Source of the DNA: an uncultured Ramlibacter sp.
GTDB taxonomy: Bacteria; Pseudomonadota; Gammaproteobacteria; Burkholderiales; Burkholderiaceae_C
Length of the DNA stretch: 64,000 nt
Direction: 5' to 3'
Assembly: GCF_936925435.1 (NCBI RefSeq)
Contig: NZ_CAKZHQ010000003.1
Location: 1-64,000, forward strand
Each line of letters begins with the position of its first letter. The stretch's first letter is position 1. This document shows positions 8,417 to 19,330 of this stretch, in pieces. The notes beneath the pieces are model-generated. The model searched no databases and had not been told where the DNA came from. It worked only from the letters and a program-made list of their open reading frames with translations. The position numbers and the translations under genes were made by a program.

Positions 8417-8929
8417 ATGAAGACCTTCGAACGCTATTTCCTCGCCGCCAACCGCTGGGCCCTGATCGGCCTGCTGGCGGCCATGGCCGTCATTATTTTC
8501 ACCAACGTGGCGCTGCGCTACCTCACCAGCCACTCCATCGAATGGGCCGAGGAAGTCTCGCGCCACATGATGATCTGGCTGACCTTCCTGGGCGCCGGGC
8601 CCGTGCTGCGCTACGGCGGCCACATCGCGGTGGAGAACCTGCAGGACGCGCTGCCGCGCCAGGCCGCCATCGCCCTGCGCGCCTTCATCGCCGTCTGCCT
8701 GTTTGCCTTCTTCGGCTTCATGATCTGGTACGGCTGGCTCTACATGCAGCGCACCATGTTCCAGCTGACGGCCGCCACCCAGATCCCCTTTGCCTATGTC
8801 TATTCCGCCATGCCGGTGGGCGGGTTGCTGCTGATCGTGCACTGGAGCCTCATCGTGCGCAGCTACGTGCTGCGCCGCGAGTTCGCCTCTGACGCTCACT
8901 TCGACGCCACCGCGAGTGCCTCCCTATGA
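8417..8929 (+). CDS. TRAP transporter small permease, DctQ family
   Basis: 170-residue inner-membrane protein with four predicted helices (around residues 14-34, 50-68, 87-110 and 128-150), the usual DctQ layout. The motif WAEEVSRHMMIWLTFLGAG, with its EE(V)xR pattern, is characteristic. DctQ pairs with the large permease and helps dock the binding protein. Its stop overlaps the ATG of the large subunit (ATGA at 8926-8929), so the two are translationally coupled. Its ribosome-binding site lies within a terminator-like hairpin. Confidence 0.93.
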   Translation: MKTFERYFLAANRWALIGLLAAMAVIIFTNVALRYLTSHSIEWAEEVSRHMMIWLTFLGAGPVLRYGGHIAVENLQDALPRQAAIALRAFIAVCLFAFFGFMIWYGWLYMQRTMFQLTAATQIPFAYVYSAMPVGGLLLIVHWSLIVRSYVLRREFASDAHFDATASASL

Positions 8930-10218
8930 ACGCCAGCCTGCTTCTGCTTCTCGGTTCCTGCTTCTTCCTGGCCATCGGCGTGCCGGTGGCCTTTGCCCTG
9001 GGCCTGGCCACCGTCGTCACCCTGATCCTGGCCGAGAGCTATCCGCTGTTCGTGCTGCTCAAGGAAACCTTCACCGGCGTCGACAGCTTCCCGCTGATGG
9101 CCGTGCCCTTCTTCATCCTGGCCGCCGAGCTGATGAGCGGCGGCTCGCTGACCGAGGTGCTGCTCAAGTTCGCCGGCCAGTTCGTCGGCCACAAGCGTGG
9201 CGGCCTGGGCTACACCAACGTGGTGTCACTGACCTTCTTCTCCGGCATCTCGGGCTCGGCCCTGGCCGACGCGGCCGGTCCCGGCTCGATGCTGATCAAG
9301 ATGATGGACAAGGCCGGCTACGGCCGCGCCTACGCGGCGGCACTGACGGCATCGACCGCCATCGTCGGTCCCATCATCCCGCCCTCGATCATCATGATCA
9401 TCTACGCGCTGCAGGAGGACAACGTCACCGTCGGTGGCCTGTTCGTTGCGGGCATCGTGCCGGGCATCCTGATCGCTGTGGCCATGTGCGCCGTCAATTT
9501 CTGGGTTTCCAAGAAGCGCAACTACCGCGGCGAGGGCCAGATGCCGCCCTGGCCCGAGGTCTGGCGCACCACCTGGAAGGCCATCCCCGCCCTGCTGCTG
9601 CCGGTGATCATCCTGGGCGGCATGCGCGCCGGCTGGTTCACGCCCACCGAGGCCTCGGTGGTGGCGGTGTTCTATGCCCTGGTTTGCGGCAAATTCATCT
9701 ACCGCACGCTGGAATGGAAGGCCCTGCCCGACATCCTGGCGCGATCGGCCCTGCTGACCGCCTCGGTGCTGATCATCATCGGCCTGTCGGCCTCGTTCGC
9801 CTGGATCCTGACCATCGAGGCCGTGCCGCAGACCATGGCCGAGTGGATCGTCAGCATGAACCTGTCGCCGTGGATGTTCCTCATCTTCGTCAACATCTTC
9901 CTGCTGCTGTTCGGCATATTCATCGAGCCCCTGCCCGGCGTGATGGTGCTCGCGCCCATCCTCGGGCCGGTGGCCATGAAACTGGGCATCGACCCGATCC
10001 ACTTCGCCATGATCGTGATCTACAACCTGACGCTGGGCATGATCACGCCACCGGTGGGCGGGCTGCTGTTCGTCACCTCCAACGTCTCGCGCGTGCCCAT
10101 GGGGCCGCTGGTGCGCGAGCTCATGCCCTTCCTGTGGGCCCATGGCGTGGTGCTGGTGCTGCTGACCTTCGTGCCGGCCCTGAGCACCTGGGCGCCGCAC
10201 GCGCTGGGATTCAAATAG
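8926..10218 (+). CDS. TRAP transporter large permease, DctM family
   Basis: 430-residue membrane protein of 11-12 predicted helices that forms the sodium-driven transport channel. DctM features include PFFILAAELMSGGSLTEVLL near residue 65, FFSGISGSALADAAGPGSM near 105 and the repeat-like GMITPPVGGLLFVTSNV in the C-terminal half. Length matches the family (about 425-435). It completes a dctP-dctQ-dctM operon; the next downstream element is the gcvT promoter and riboswitch. Confidence 0.95.
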   Translation: MNASLLLLLGSCFFLAIGVPVAFALGLATVVTLILAESYPLFVLLKETFTGVDSFPLMAVPFFILAAELMSGGSLTEVLLKFAGQFVGHKRGGLGYTNVVSLTFFSGISGSALADAAGPGSMLIKMMDKAGYGRAYAAALTASTAIVGPIIPPSIIMIIYALQEDNVTVGGLFVAGIVPGILIAVAMCAVNFWVSKKRNYRGEGQMPPWPEVWRTTWKAIPALLLPVIILGGMRAGWFTPTEASVVAVFYALVCGKFIYRTLEWKALPDILARSALLTASVLIIIGLSASFAWILTIEAVPQTMAEWIVSMNLSPWMFLIFVNIFLLLFGIFIEPLPGVMVLAPILGPVAMKLGIDPIHFAMIVIYNLTLGMITPPVGGLLFVTSNVSRVPMGPLVRELMPFLWAHGVVLVLLTFVPALSTWAPHALGFK

Positions 10219-10223
10219 CGCGG

Positions 10224-10229
10224 CTATAC
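10224..10229 (+). promoter_or_regulatory. Probable -10 box of the gcv operon
   Basis: TATACT lies about seven bases before the start of the glycine riboswitch. The -35 region would overlap the end of the dctM gene, where I see no strong hexamer. Confidence 0.45.
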
Positions 10230-10235
10230 TCGCCG

Positions 10236-10444
10236 CGTCAGGAGAGAGTTCCTTCGCGGAACCACCGAAGGCGCAGGCCCCCAGCCGAACGCTCAGGTAC
10301 CCAGGACTGACAAGGCGCTTCCATCGCGGGGCGTTCACCTTGCTGGAGAGAGGCCTGCCGCCCCCGTGGCGCAGCAGTCCCACCGAAGGAGCAACCCCCG
10401 TTTCGCACGGGGCGAATCTCTCAGGTAAAGCGGACAGCAGGGGC
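10236..10444 (+). ncRNA. Tandem glycine riboswitch
   Basis: Two similar aptamers lie in tandem in the gcvT leader. The first (about 10237-10311) has CAGGAGAGAG, ACCACCGAAGGCGCA and CTCAGGTACCCAGGACTGAC. The second (about 10340-10443) has CTGGAGAGAGGC, CACCGAAGGAGCAA and ATCTCTCAGGTAAAGCGGACAG. These are the conserved GGAGAG, CCGAAGG and CTCAGGTAAA-GGACAG blocks of the glycine riboswitch class. Downstream, CAGGGGC (10438-10444) can pair with GCCCCTG (10474-10480), next to the GGAGAG ribosome-binding site, and no T-run follows. Control is therefore probably translational, with glycine turning on gcvTHP. Confidence 0.93.
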
Positions 10445-10491
10445 CGCCCATGGTCTGTACCATGGTTTCGTTCGCCCCTGGAGAGTCACGC

Positions 10492-11622
10492 GTGCCAGCC
10501 ACCCCATCCAGCCTTTTGCAAACCCCGCTGCATGCCCTGCATGTGGAGCTCGGCGCCCGCATGGTGCCCTTCGCCGGCTATTCCATGCCAGTGCAATACC
10601 CGGCCGGCCTGATGGCCGAGCACCAGCAGACTCGCAGCGCCGCCGGCCTGTTCGACGTCTCGCACATGGGCCAGCTGCGCTTGGCGGGGCCCGATGCTGC
10701 CGCCGCGTTCGAGTCGCTGATGCCGGTCGACGTGATCGACCTGGCCGTGGGCAAGCAGCGCTACGGCCTGCTGCTGAGCGACGAGGGCGGGATCATCGAC
10801 GACCTGATGTTCGTGCGCAGGGAAGAAGACATCTTCGTGATCGTCAATGGCGCCTGCAAGGTGAGTGACATTGCCCACATCCAGTCGCGCATAGGCACAC
10901 GCTGCGAAGTCATCCCCATGCCGGAGCGCGGCTTGCTGGCCCTGCAGGGACCGCAGGCGGTGACGGCGCTGTCGCGGCTGCTGACCGGGGTGGAGAAGCT
11001 GGTTTTCATGACCGGCGGCGCCTTCACCTGGGAAGGCACGGATCTGTACATCACGCGCAGCGGCTACACCGGCGAGGACGGCTTCGAGATTTCGGTGGCC
11101 GATACCCACGCGCAGCTGCTGGCCCGCACCCTGCTGGCCCAGCCCGAAGTCAAACCCATCGGCCTGGGCGCGCGCAATTCGCTGCGGCTGGAAGCTGGGC
11201 TGTGCCTGTACGGCAACGACATCGACACGACCACCACGCCGGTGGAGGCGGCCCTCACCTGGGCCATCCAGAAGGTGCGGCGCAGCGGCGGCGCGCGCGC
11301 CGGCGGCTTTCCCGGCGCCGCCAAGGTGCTGGCCCAACTCGATGGCACAGTGCCTTTGGCGCGCAAGCGCGTCGGCCTGGTGGCGCTGGAGCGCATTCCG
11401 GTGCGCGAGCCGGCCCAGTTGCAGGACCTGGAGGGCCGGCCCATCGGCGCCGTCACCAGCGGCCTGCTGGGCCCGACCGTGGACACGCCAGTGGCCATGG
11501 GCTATGTGGGCGCGGCTTTTGCATCGCCGGGCACACGCCTCAATGCCATCGTGCGGGGCAAGAGTGTGCCCATGGAGGTGCGCGCCATGCCCTTCGTGCC
11601 GGCGCGCTACCACCGCGGCTGA
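10492..11622 (+). CDS. gcvT: Glycine cleavage system T protein (aminomethyltransferase)
   Basis: 376-residue T protein, which takes the aminomethyl group from lipoylated H protein and gives methylene-tetrahydrofolate and ammonia. The start is GTG at 10492, preceded by GGAGAG; an in-frame ATG at 10450 falls inside the riboswitch expression platform and is rejected. Hallmarks are MVPFAGYSMPVQY near the N-terminus, the FDVSHMGQ motif with the folate-site Asp, SGYTGEDGFE in the middle, and GLGARNSLRLEAGLCLYGNDID. It heads the gcvT-gcvH-gcvP operon under the glycine riboswitch. Confidence 0.97.
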   Translation: MPATPSSLLQTPLHALHVELGARMVPFAGYSMPVQYPAGLMAEHQQTRSAAGLFDVSHMGQLRLAGPDAAAAFESLMPVDVIDLAVGKQRYGLLLSDEGGIIDDLMFVRREEDIFVIVNGACKVSDIAHIQSRIGTRCEVIPMPERGLLALQGPQAVTALSRLLTGVEKLVFMTGGAFTWEGTDLYITRSGYTGEDGFEISVADTHAQLLARTLLAQPEVKPIGLGARNSLRLEAGLCLYGNDIDTTTTPVEAALTWAIQKVRRSGGARAGGFPGAAKVLAQLDGTVPLARKRVGLVALERIPVREPAQLQDLEGRPIGAVTSGLLGPTVDTPVAMGYVGAAFASPGTRLNAIVRGKSVPMEVRAMPFVPARYHRG

Positions 11623-11658
11623 AAAAATTGGAATCTGACCCCCATTAGGAGAAGCACC

Positions 11659-12033
11659 ATGACCATGAAGTACACGCAGGACCATGAATGGGTCCAACTC
11701 GAGGACCACGAAGCAGCCGTGGTCGGCATCACCCTGCATGCGCAGGACGCGCTGGGTGACGTGGTCTTCGTCGACCTGCCCGAGGTCGGCAAGAGCTACG
11801 CCAAGGGTGAGGTCGCCGGCGTGGTGGAGTCGGTCAAGGCCGCCGCCGATGTCTACATGCCGATCGCCGGCGAAGTGACGGAGGTGAACGAAGCCCTGCG
11901 CGCCGACCCCTCGCTGGCCAACAGCGACCCGCTGGGCAATGGCTGGTTCTTCAAGATTCTGATCAAGGACATGGCGCAGTTCGATGTGCTGATGGACGAG
12001 CCCGACTACGCCAGGTTCGCCAAGGACAACTGA
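11659..12033 (+). CDS. gcvH: Glycine cleavage system H protein (lipoyl carrier)
   Basis: 124-residue carrier that shuttles the aminomethyl intermediate between the P, T and L proteins on a lipoyl arm. The lipoylation site is Lys60 in [12 protein letters not shown]. The N-terminal [12 protein letters not shown] and the GNGWFFKI segment are also typical. The ATG at 11659 has GGAGA about eight bases upstream; the ATG at 11665 is a second possibility. It lies between gcvT and gcvP in the same operon. Confidence 0.98.
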   Translation: MTMKYTQDHEWVQLEDHEAAVVGITLHAQDALGDVVFVDLPEVGKSYAKGEVAGVVESVKAAADVYMPIAGEVTEVNEALRADPSLANSDPLGNGWFFKILIKDMAQFDVLMDEPDYARFAKDN

Positions 12034-12049
12034 TTCCACCGGAGCCACC

Positions 12050-14938
<2,889 letters not shown>

Positions 14939-14986
14939 GGTCGCGCGATCGACCCGCTGATCCCCATCGTCATTGCCGGCGCCGCC

Positions 14987-15700
14987 ATGGCCGGCTTCGT
15001 CCAGGGCCTGTCCGGCTTCGGTTTCAGCCTCACCGCCATGTCGCTGTGGGCCTGGCTGCTGGAGCCGCGGCTGGCGGTGGCCCTGGCGGTCTTCGGCGGC
15101 TTGACCGGCCAGGTTTTCAGCGCGCTCACCGTGCGCCGCGGCTTCAGCCTGGCCCAGGTCGGCCCCTTCCTCGCAGGCGGCCTGGCCGGCCTGCCCCTGG
15201 GCCTGTTGCTGCTGCCGCGGCTGGACATCCCTGCCTTCAAGGGCCTGCTTGGCTTGCTGCTGGTGGTGGTGTGCCCGCTGATGTACTTTTCGGCGCGCCT
15301 GCCGCGCGTGACCCGCGGGGGCCGTGTCGCCGACGGCCTGGCCGGCGCGGTGGGCGGCTTCATGGGCGCGCTCGGCGGCTTCAGCGGCGTGGTGCCCACC
15401 CTGTGGTGCAGCCTGCGCGGCATGGCCAGGGACAGCCAGCGCAGCGTCATCCAGACCTTCAACCTCGCCGTACTGACGGCCACCTTCGGCAGCTACCTGC
15501 TCACCGGCATCGTCACCCCCGCCATGCTGCCCCTGTTCGCTATCGTCGCACCGGCCGTGGTGTTGGCCTCCCTGCTGGGAGCGCGCGCCTACGCCGGCAT
15601 CAGCGACACGGCCTTTCGCAAGCTGATCCTGCTGCTGCTGACCGCCTCGGGCATCGCCCTGCTGGTCGCCGCCCTGCCGGAATTGGGCCGGCGCCTGTAG
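14987..15700 (+). CDS. TSUP-family permease (TauE/SafE-like)
   Basis: Inner-membrane protein of the sulfite exporter TauE/SafE family with seven to eight predicted helices; family members move sulfonates, sulfite or similar small anions. The first helix AGFVQGLSGFGFSLTAMSLW carries the family GxxGFG-type signature, and GGFMGALGGFSGVVPTLWC forms the repeat in the second half. The ATG at 14987 gives 237 residues but truncates the first helix slightly. The open frame continues up to the gcvP stop and would read IDPLIPIVIAGAAMAGF, so a non-ATG start near 14948-14957 is possible. It follows gcvP by less than 50 bases and may be cotranscribed. Confidence 0.85.
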   Translation: MAGFVQGLSGFGFSLTAMSLWAWLLEPRLAVALAVFGGLTGQVFSALTVRRGFSLAQVGPFLAGGLAGLPLGLLLLPRLDIPAFKGLLGLLLVVVCPLMYFSARLPRVTRGGRVADGLAGAVGGFMGALGGFSGVVPTLWCSLRGMARDSQRSVIQTFNLAVLTATFGSYLLTGIVTPAMLPLFAIVAPAVVLASLLGARAYAGISDTAFRKLILLLLTASGIALLVAALPELGRRL

Positions 15701-15808
15701 CCGCAGCCCGGACCGTGGGAATTGGCCCACAGTGGCCACCCGTCGCAGTGGCAGGCGCCTGGTTAGCATGCCATCATGCATGGGTGTAACGGGCGAAGGA
15801 GACAGGCC

Positions 15809-16213
15809 GTGACCCTGAAAGCGTACGTGGTGGAAGACAGCCCGGCGATCCGCTCGAGCCTGGTGGAGTCGCTCGAAGAGCTCGCCGGCATCGTCACCAC
15901 CGGCGTCAGCGGCCAGGAGCAGCAGGCCATCGCCTGGCTGGGCGACCCGGCCAACGCCTGGGACATCGCCATCGTCGACCTGCTGCTCGAATCCGGCGGC
16001 AACGGCCTGCGCGTGCTGGCCGCCCTGCGCGGGCGCAGTTCGCAGCAGAAGGTGGTGGTGCTCACCGGCATGGCCAGCGCCGAGGTCCGGCGCCAATGCG
16101 AAACACTGGGTTGCGACGCCATTTTCGACAAGGCCATGGAGGCCGAGGCCCTGCTGGATTTCTGCGCCGCCCTCTCGCGCGAGGCCGCCACCGCGGCCCA
16201 GCCTCGCGCATGA
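15809..16213 (+). CDS. Stand-alone response regulator receiver protein
   Basis: 134-residue receiver domain with no output domain. The start is GTG at 15809, eight bases after GAAGGAG. Phosphorylation-site features are the acidic pair Glu9-Asp10 (VVEDSP), the acceptor Asp57 in IAIVDLLLE, the switch Thr in VVLTGMAS and a Lys in IFDKA. Single-domain regulators relay phosphate or bind a protein partner such as a flagellar switch. No histidine kinase is adjacent; the next gene is a second lone receiver. Confidence 0.9.
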   Translation: MTLKAYVVEDSPAIRSSLVESLEELAGIVTTGVSGQEQQAIAWLGDPANAWDIAIVDLLLESGGNGLRVLAALRGRSSQQKVVVLTGMASAEVRRQCETLGCDAIFDKAMEAEALLDFCAALSREAATAAQPRA

Positions 16214-16303
16214 CTGACTGTGCGAAAATGTTTCGCACCCGGCCCGCGCAACGCGCAAGGCAATCCCAAGGCCGGAGCAACACAGCATTTCACCAGGCCC
16301 ACA

Positions 16304-16747
16304 ATGAACGACGCCGCGATCCTCGTGGTGGATGACAATCCCGACCATCTTGAACTGACCGTCATGGCGCTCAGCGAATGCTGCGACGTCTCCAGCATCG
16401 CGACGGCAAGCGACGGCGTCGAAGCCCTGGACTACCTGTTCGGCCGCAACAGCCACGCCGGCCGCGACACACGCCAGCAGCCCCGGCTGGTGATCCTGGA
16501 CATGAAACTGGTGCGCATGCACGGCCTGGAAGTACTCAAGGCTCTGCGGGCCGACCCACGCACGGCGGTGCTGCCGGTGGTCATGCACTCCTCGTCCACC
16601 GAAAAGAGCGACATCGCTGCGTGCTATGCCAACGGCGCCAACAGCTATGTGCGCAAGGCCACCGACTACGACGAGCTGCGCCGCAAGATGCGCCAGGTGT
16701 ATGCGTTCTGGATGACGGTCAACGAGCGCTTCAGCAACAGCGGCTGA
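16304..16747 (+). CDS. Rcp1-like stand-alone response regulator
   Basis: 147-residue receiver domain. The acidic pair is Asp10-Asp11 (LVVDDNPD) and the acceptor is Asp66 in LVILDMKLV; the switch region VVMHSSSTEKSD and Lys in YVRKATDYDEL complete the site. The ALDYLFGRN insert is typical of the Rcp1 family, whose founding members work with phytochrome-type or hybrid kinases. I use the ATG at 16304; the frame is open further upstream but without receiver sequence. It ends just before a GC-rich repeat and converges on the DsbA-like gene. Confidence 0.9.
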   Translation: MNDAAILVVDDNPDHLELTVMALSECCDVSSIATASDGVEALDYLFGRNSHAGRDTRQQPRLVILDMKLVRMHGLEVLKALRADPRTAVLPVVMHSSSTEKSDIAACYANGANSYVRKATDYDELRRKMRQVYAFWMTVNERFSNSG

Positions 16748-16748
16748 C

Positions 16749-16842
16749 AGGCCTCAGGCGGCTCTTGAGCGGCGCTGGGCCGCCCCAAGGCGCGAAGGCC
16801 CCCTCGGGGGGCAGCGAGCTACACGCAGTGAGCAAGCGTGGG
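16749..16842. repeat. GC-rich intergenic repeat-like sequence between convergent genes
   Basis: The stretch holds GGCGCTGGGCCGCC, then GCGAAGGCCCCCTCGGGGGGC and a tail with GCGAGCTACACGCAGTGAGC. Several inverted repeats can pair (CCCCC-TC-GGGGGG is the strongest). It lies between a plus-strand and a minus-strand gene, as REP-like elements and bidirectional terminators often do. A shorter similar block, GGGGGCCTTCGC, occurs at 25124-25135. Confidence 0.45.
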
Positions 16843-16844
16843 GG

Positions 16845-17495
16845 TCAACTGCCCGTGATCTGCCGCAGCGCCTGCTCGAAAGCCTCGGGCGGCTGGCCAC
16901 CCTGGACCAGGTGCTTGTCGTTGATGATGACCGAGGGCACGGCATGGATGCCGTGGTCCACGTAATAGCTCTCGCGCTCGCGCACCTGGTCGGCATACTC
17001 CTCACCCGCCAGGATCTCGCGGGCCCGCGCGCCGTCCAGCCCCGCGGCCTCGGCAGCCTGGGCCAGCACCTCGAGGTCCTCCATCACGCGGGCCTCGCCG
17101 TGGTAGGCCTGCAGCAAGGCCTTCTTCAGCGCGTACTGGGCCTGCGGCCCTTCCAGTCCGGCCCAGTGCAGCAGGCGGTGCGCGTTGAAGGTGTTCCAGA
17201 CACGGCCGCGCCCTTCCTTGCGGAACTCGAAGCCCAGGGCCGCGCCGCGCTGGCGGATGTTCTCGCGGGCGCCGGCCTGCTGCTCGGGCGTCGATCCGTA
17301 CTTCTCGCGCAGGTGCTCACCGATGTCCTGGCCGCCGGGCGGCATGTTGGGGTTGAGCTCGAAGGGCTGGAAGTGCAGTTCCACCGGCACCTCGCTGCCC
17401 AGGCGGCGCAGCGCCTCGTCCAGGCTGGCCAGGCCGATCGCGCACCAGGGGCAGGCGATGTCGGAGACGAAATCGATCTTCAGTGGCTTGTTCAT
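16845..17495 (-). CDS. DsbA-family oxidoreductase (FrnE-like)
   Basis: 216-residue cytoplasmic thioredoxin-fold protein of the DsbA/FrnE group, with no signal peptide. The redox motif is CPWC at residues 15-18 (DIACPWCAIG), and the cis-Pro loop is AVPSVIIND near the C-terminus. The helical insert includes NTFNAHRLLHWAG, characteristic of FrnE proteins, which reduce or isomerise disulfides or bind small thiols. The ATG at 17495 is preferred for its GGAC spacing; an ATG three codons earlier (17504) is possible. It is divergent from the cation antiporter gene. Confidence 0.9.
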   Translation of the reverse strand: MNKPLKIDFVSDIACPWCAIGLASLDEALRRLGSEVPVELHFQPFELNPNMPPGGQDIGEHLREKYGSTPEQQAGARENIRQRGAALGFEFRKEGRGRVWNTFNAHRLLHWAGLEGPQAQYALKKALLQAYHGEARVMEDLEVLAQAAEAAGLDGARAREILAGEEYADQVRERESYYVDHGIHAVPSVIINDKHLVQGGQPPEAFEQALRQITGS

Positions 17496-17555
17496 GGCGT
17501 CCATGCTAGTGGGCTTTGAATGCCCCCGCCAGAGCAAAGCTGATAAGGTCATGCC

Positions 17556-19295
17556 ATGCATTCCGCCGGCTTCATCCAGGATCTGGCCGTGATCATGCTG
17601 ATCGCGGGCCTGGTCACCATCGTCTTCCATCGCCTCAAGCAGCCCGTGGTCCTGGGCTACATTCTGGCGGGGGTCATCATCGGGCCGCACACGCCGCCCT
17701 TCGCCCTGGTCAGCGACGAGCACACCATTCGCATCCTGTCGGAGCTGGGCGTGGTCTTCCTGCTGTTCTCGCTGGGCCTGGAATTCAGCCTGCGCAAGCT
17801 GGCGGCGGTGGGCATGACGGCCGTGGTGGCCGCCGTCACCGAGATCGCCGCCATGCTGGCCATCGGATTCGGCCTGGGCCAGTGGTTCGGCTGGAGCCGG
17901 ATGGACTCGATCTTCCTCGGGGCCATCCTGTCGATCTCCTCGACGACCATCATCGTCAAGGCGCTGTCCGAGCTGCAGCTCAAGAACCAGCGCTTTGCCC
18001 AGCTGATCTTCGGCGTGCTGATCGTCGAGGACATCCTGGCCATCGCCATGATCGCCCTGCTCTCGGCCCTGGCCACCACCGGCGAGGTCGATGCGCCGGC
18101 GGTGTTCGGCACCCTGGGCCGGCTGTCGCTGTTCATGGTGGTGTCGCTGGTGCTGGGCATCCTGGTCGTGCCGCGCCTGCTCGACTCCGTGGCCAAAGCG
18201 GCCAGCGACGAGATGCTGCTGATCACGGTGCTGGGCCTGTGCTTCGGCTTTTGCCTGCTGGTGGTCAAGCTCGAGTACAGCATCGCCCTGGGCGCCTTCG
18301 TCATCGGCGCGGTGATGGCCGAGTCGCGCCAGCTGCGGCTGATCGAGCGCCTGACCGGGCCGCTGCGCGACATGTTCAGCGCGATCTTCTTCGTCTCCAT
18401 CGGCCTGCTGCTCGATCCCGGTGTGCTGCTGGCCTACGCCGGGCCTATTGCCATCATCACGGCGGCGGTGGTACTGGGCAAGGTGCTCTCCTGCGCGGGC
18501 GGCAGCTATCTGGCGGGCAACGACGGCCGCACCTCGGTCAAGGTCGGCATGGGCCTGGCGCAGATCGGCGAGTTCTCCTTCATCATCGCCTCGCTGGGCC
18601 TGACCCTGAAGGTGACCAGCGACTTCCTCTACCCCATCGCGGTGGCGGTGTCGGCCCTCACAACGCTGTTCACGCCCTACCTGATCCGGCTGTCGGACCC
18701 GCTGAGCCTGCGCGCCGCCGCTGCCATGCCCACGCGCCTGTCGGCCTGGCTGGGCCGCTACCCGGCCTGGCTGGCACGCCTGTCCCGGCCCGGCGATGCC
18801 GTCCACCTGCGCGCCATCATCGGCCGCATCGTGCTGCAGGTGCTGGTCAATTTCGCTCTGATCGCGGCGGTCTTCATCGCCGGCGCCTATGCTGGCTCAC
18901 AGCTGGGCGGCGTGGTCAGCCTGCCGCTGCTGGACGACCCCCGGGTGTCCGATGCCCTGGCCTGGAGCGCCGCCCTGCTGGTGTCCCTGCCCTTCCTGAT
19001 CGCCGCCTACCGCAAGCTCAAGGCCCTGGCCATGCTGCTGGCCGAGATGCTGGTGCGCTCCCGGGTGCTGCGCCGGGCCATGGAAGAAGTCATCCCCGCG
19101 GCCGGCGTCGCCGGCATCCTGGCGCTGATCGGCTGGCTCAGCGCCAGCATCCTGCCACCCTGGGAATGGCTGGCCGGCATCCTGGCCGGCGCGGCCGTGG
19201 TCACGGCGGTGCTGTGGCAGCGCTTCGTGCGCCTGCACACGCGGCTGCAGCTGGCGCTGATCGAGACCATGCAAGCCCACAGCAGCCCGCACTGA
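17556..19295 (+). CDS. CPA2-family cation:proton antiporter (KefB/YbaL-like)
   Basis: 579-residue membrane protein. The N-terminal Na/H exchanger domain (about residues 1-385) has some twelve helices, with the CPA2 signatures GYILAGVIIGPHTPP, FLLFSLGLEFSLRKL and SISSTTIIVKAL. The C-terminal 180 residues hold further hydrophobic helices instead of the RCK/TrkA-N nucleotide domain that KefB, KefC and YbaL carry. It probably exchanges K+ or Na+ for H+, and gating by glutathione or NAD is unlikely without the RCK domain. It is monocistronic, with DsbA-like and hydrolase genes on the opposite strand either side. Confidence 0.92.
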   Translation: MHSAGFIQDLAVIMLIAGLVTIVFHRLKQPVVLGYILAGVIIGPHTPPFALVSDEHTIRILSELGVVFLLFSLGLEFSLRKLAAVGMTAVVAAVTEIAAMLAIGFGLGQWFGWSRMDSIFLGAILSISSTTIIVKALSELQLKNQRFAQLIFGVLIVEDILAIAMIALLSALATTGEVDAPAVFGTLGRLSLFMVVSLVLGILVVPRLLDSVAKAASDEMLLITVLGLCFGFCLLVVKLEYSIALGAFVIGAVMAESRQLRLIERLTGPLRDMFSAIFFVSIGLLLDPGVLLAYAGPIAIITAAVVLGKVLSCAGGSYLAGNDGRTSVKVGMGLAQIGEFSFIIASLGLTLKVTSDFLYPIAVAVSALTTLFTPYLIRLSDPLSLRAAAAMPTRLSAWLGRYPAWLARLSRPGDAVHLRAIIGRIVLQVLVNFALIAAVFIAGAYAGSQLGGVVSLPLLDDPRVSDALAWSAALLVSLPFLIAAYRKLKALAMLLAEMLVRSRVLRRAMEEVIPAAGVAGILALIGWLSASILPPWEWLAGILAGAAVVTAVLWQRFVRLHTRLQLALIETMQAHSSPH

Positions 19296-19330
19296 GCGGG
19301 CACGTTTTCCGGCGGCCTGCCGGCAGCCGC

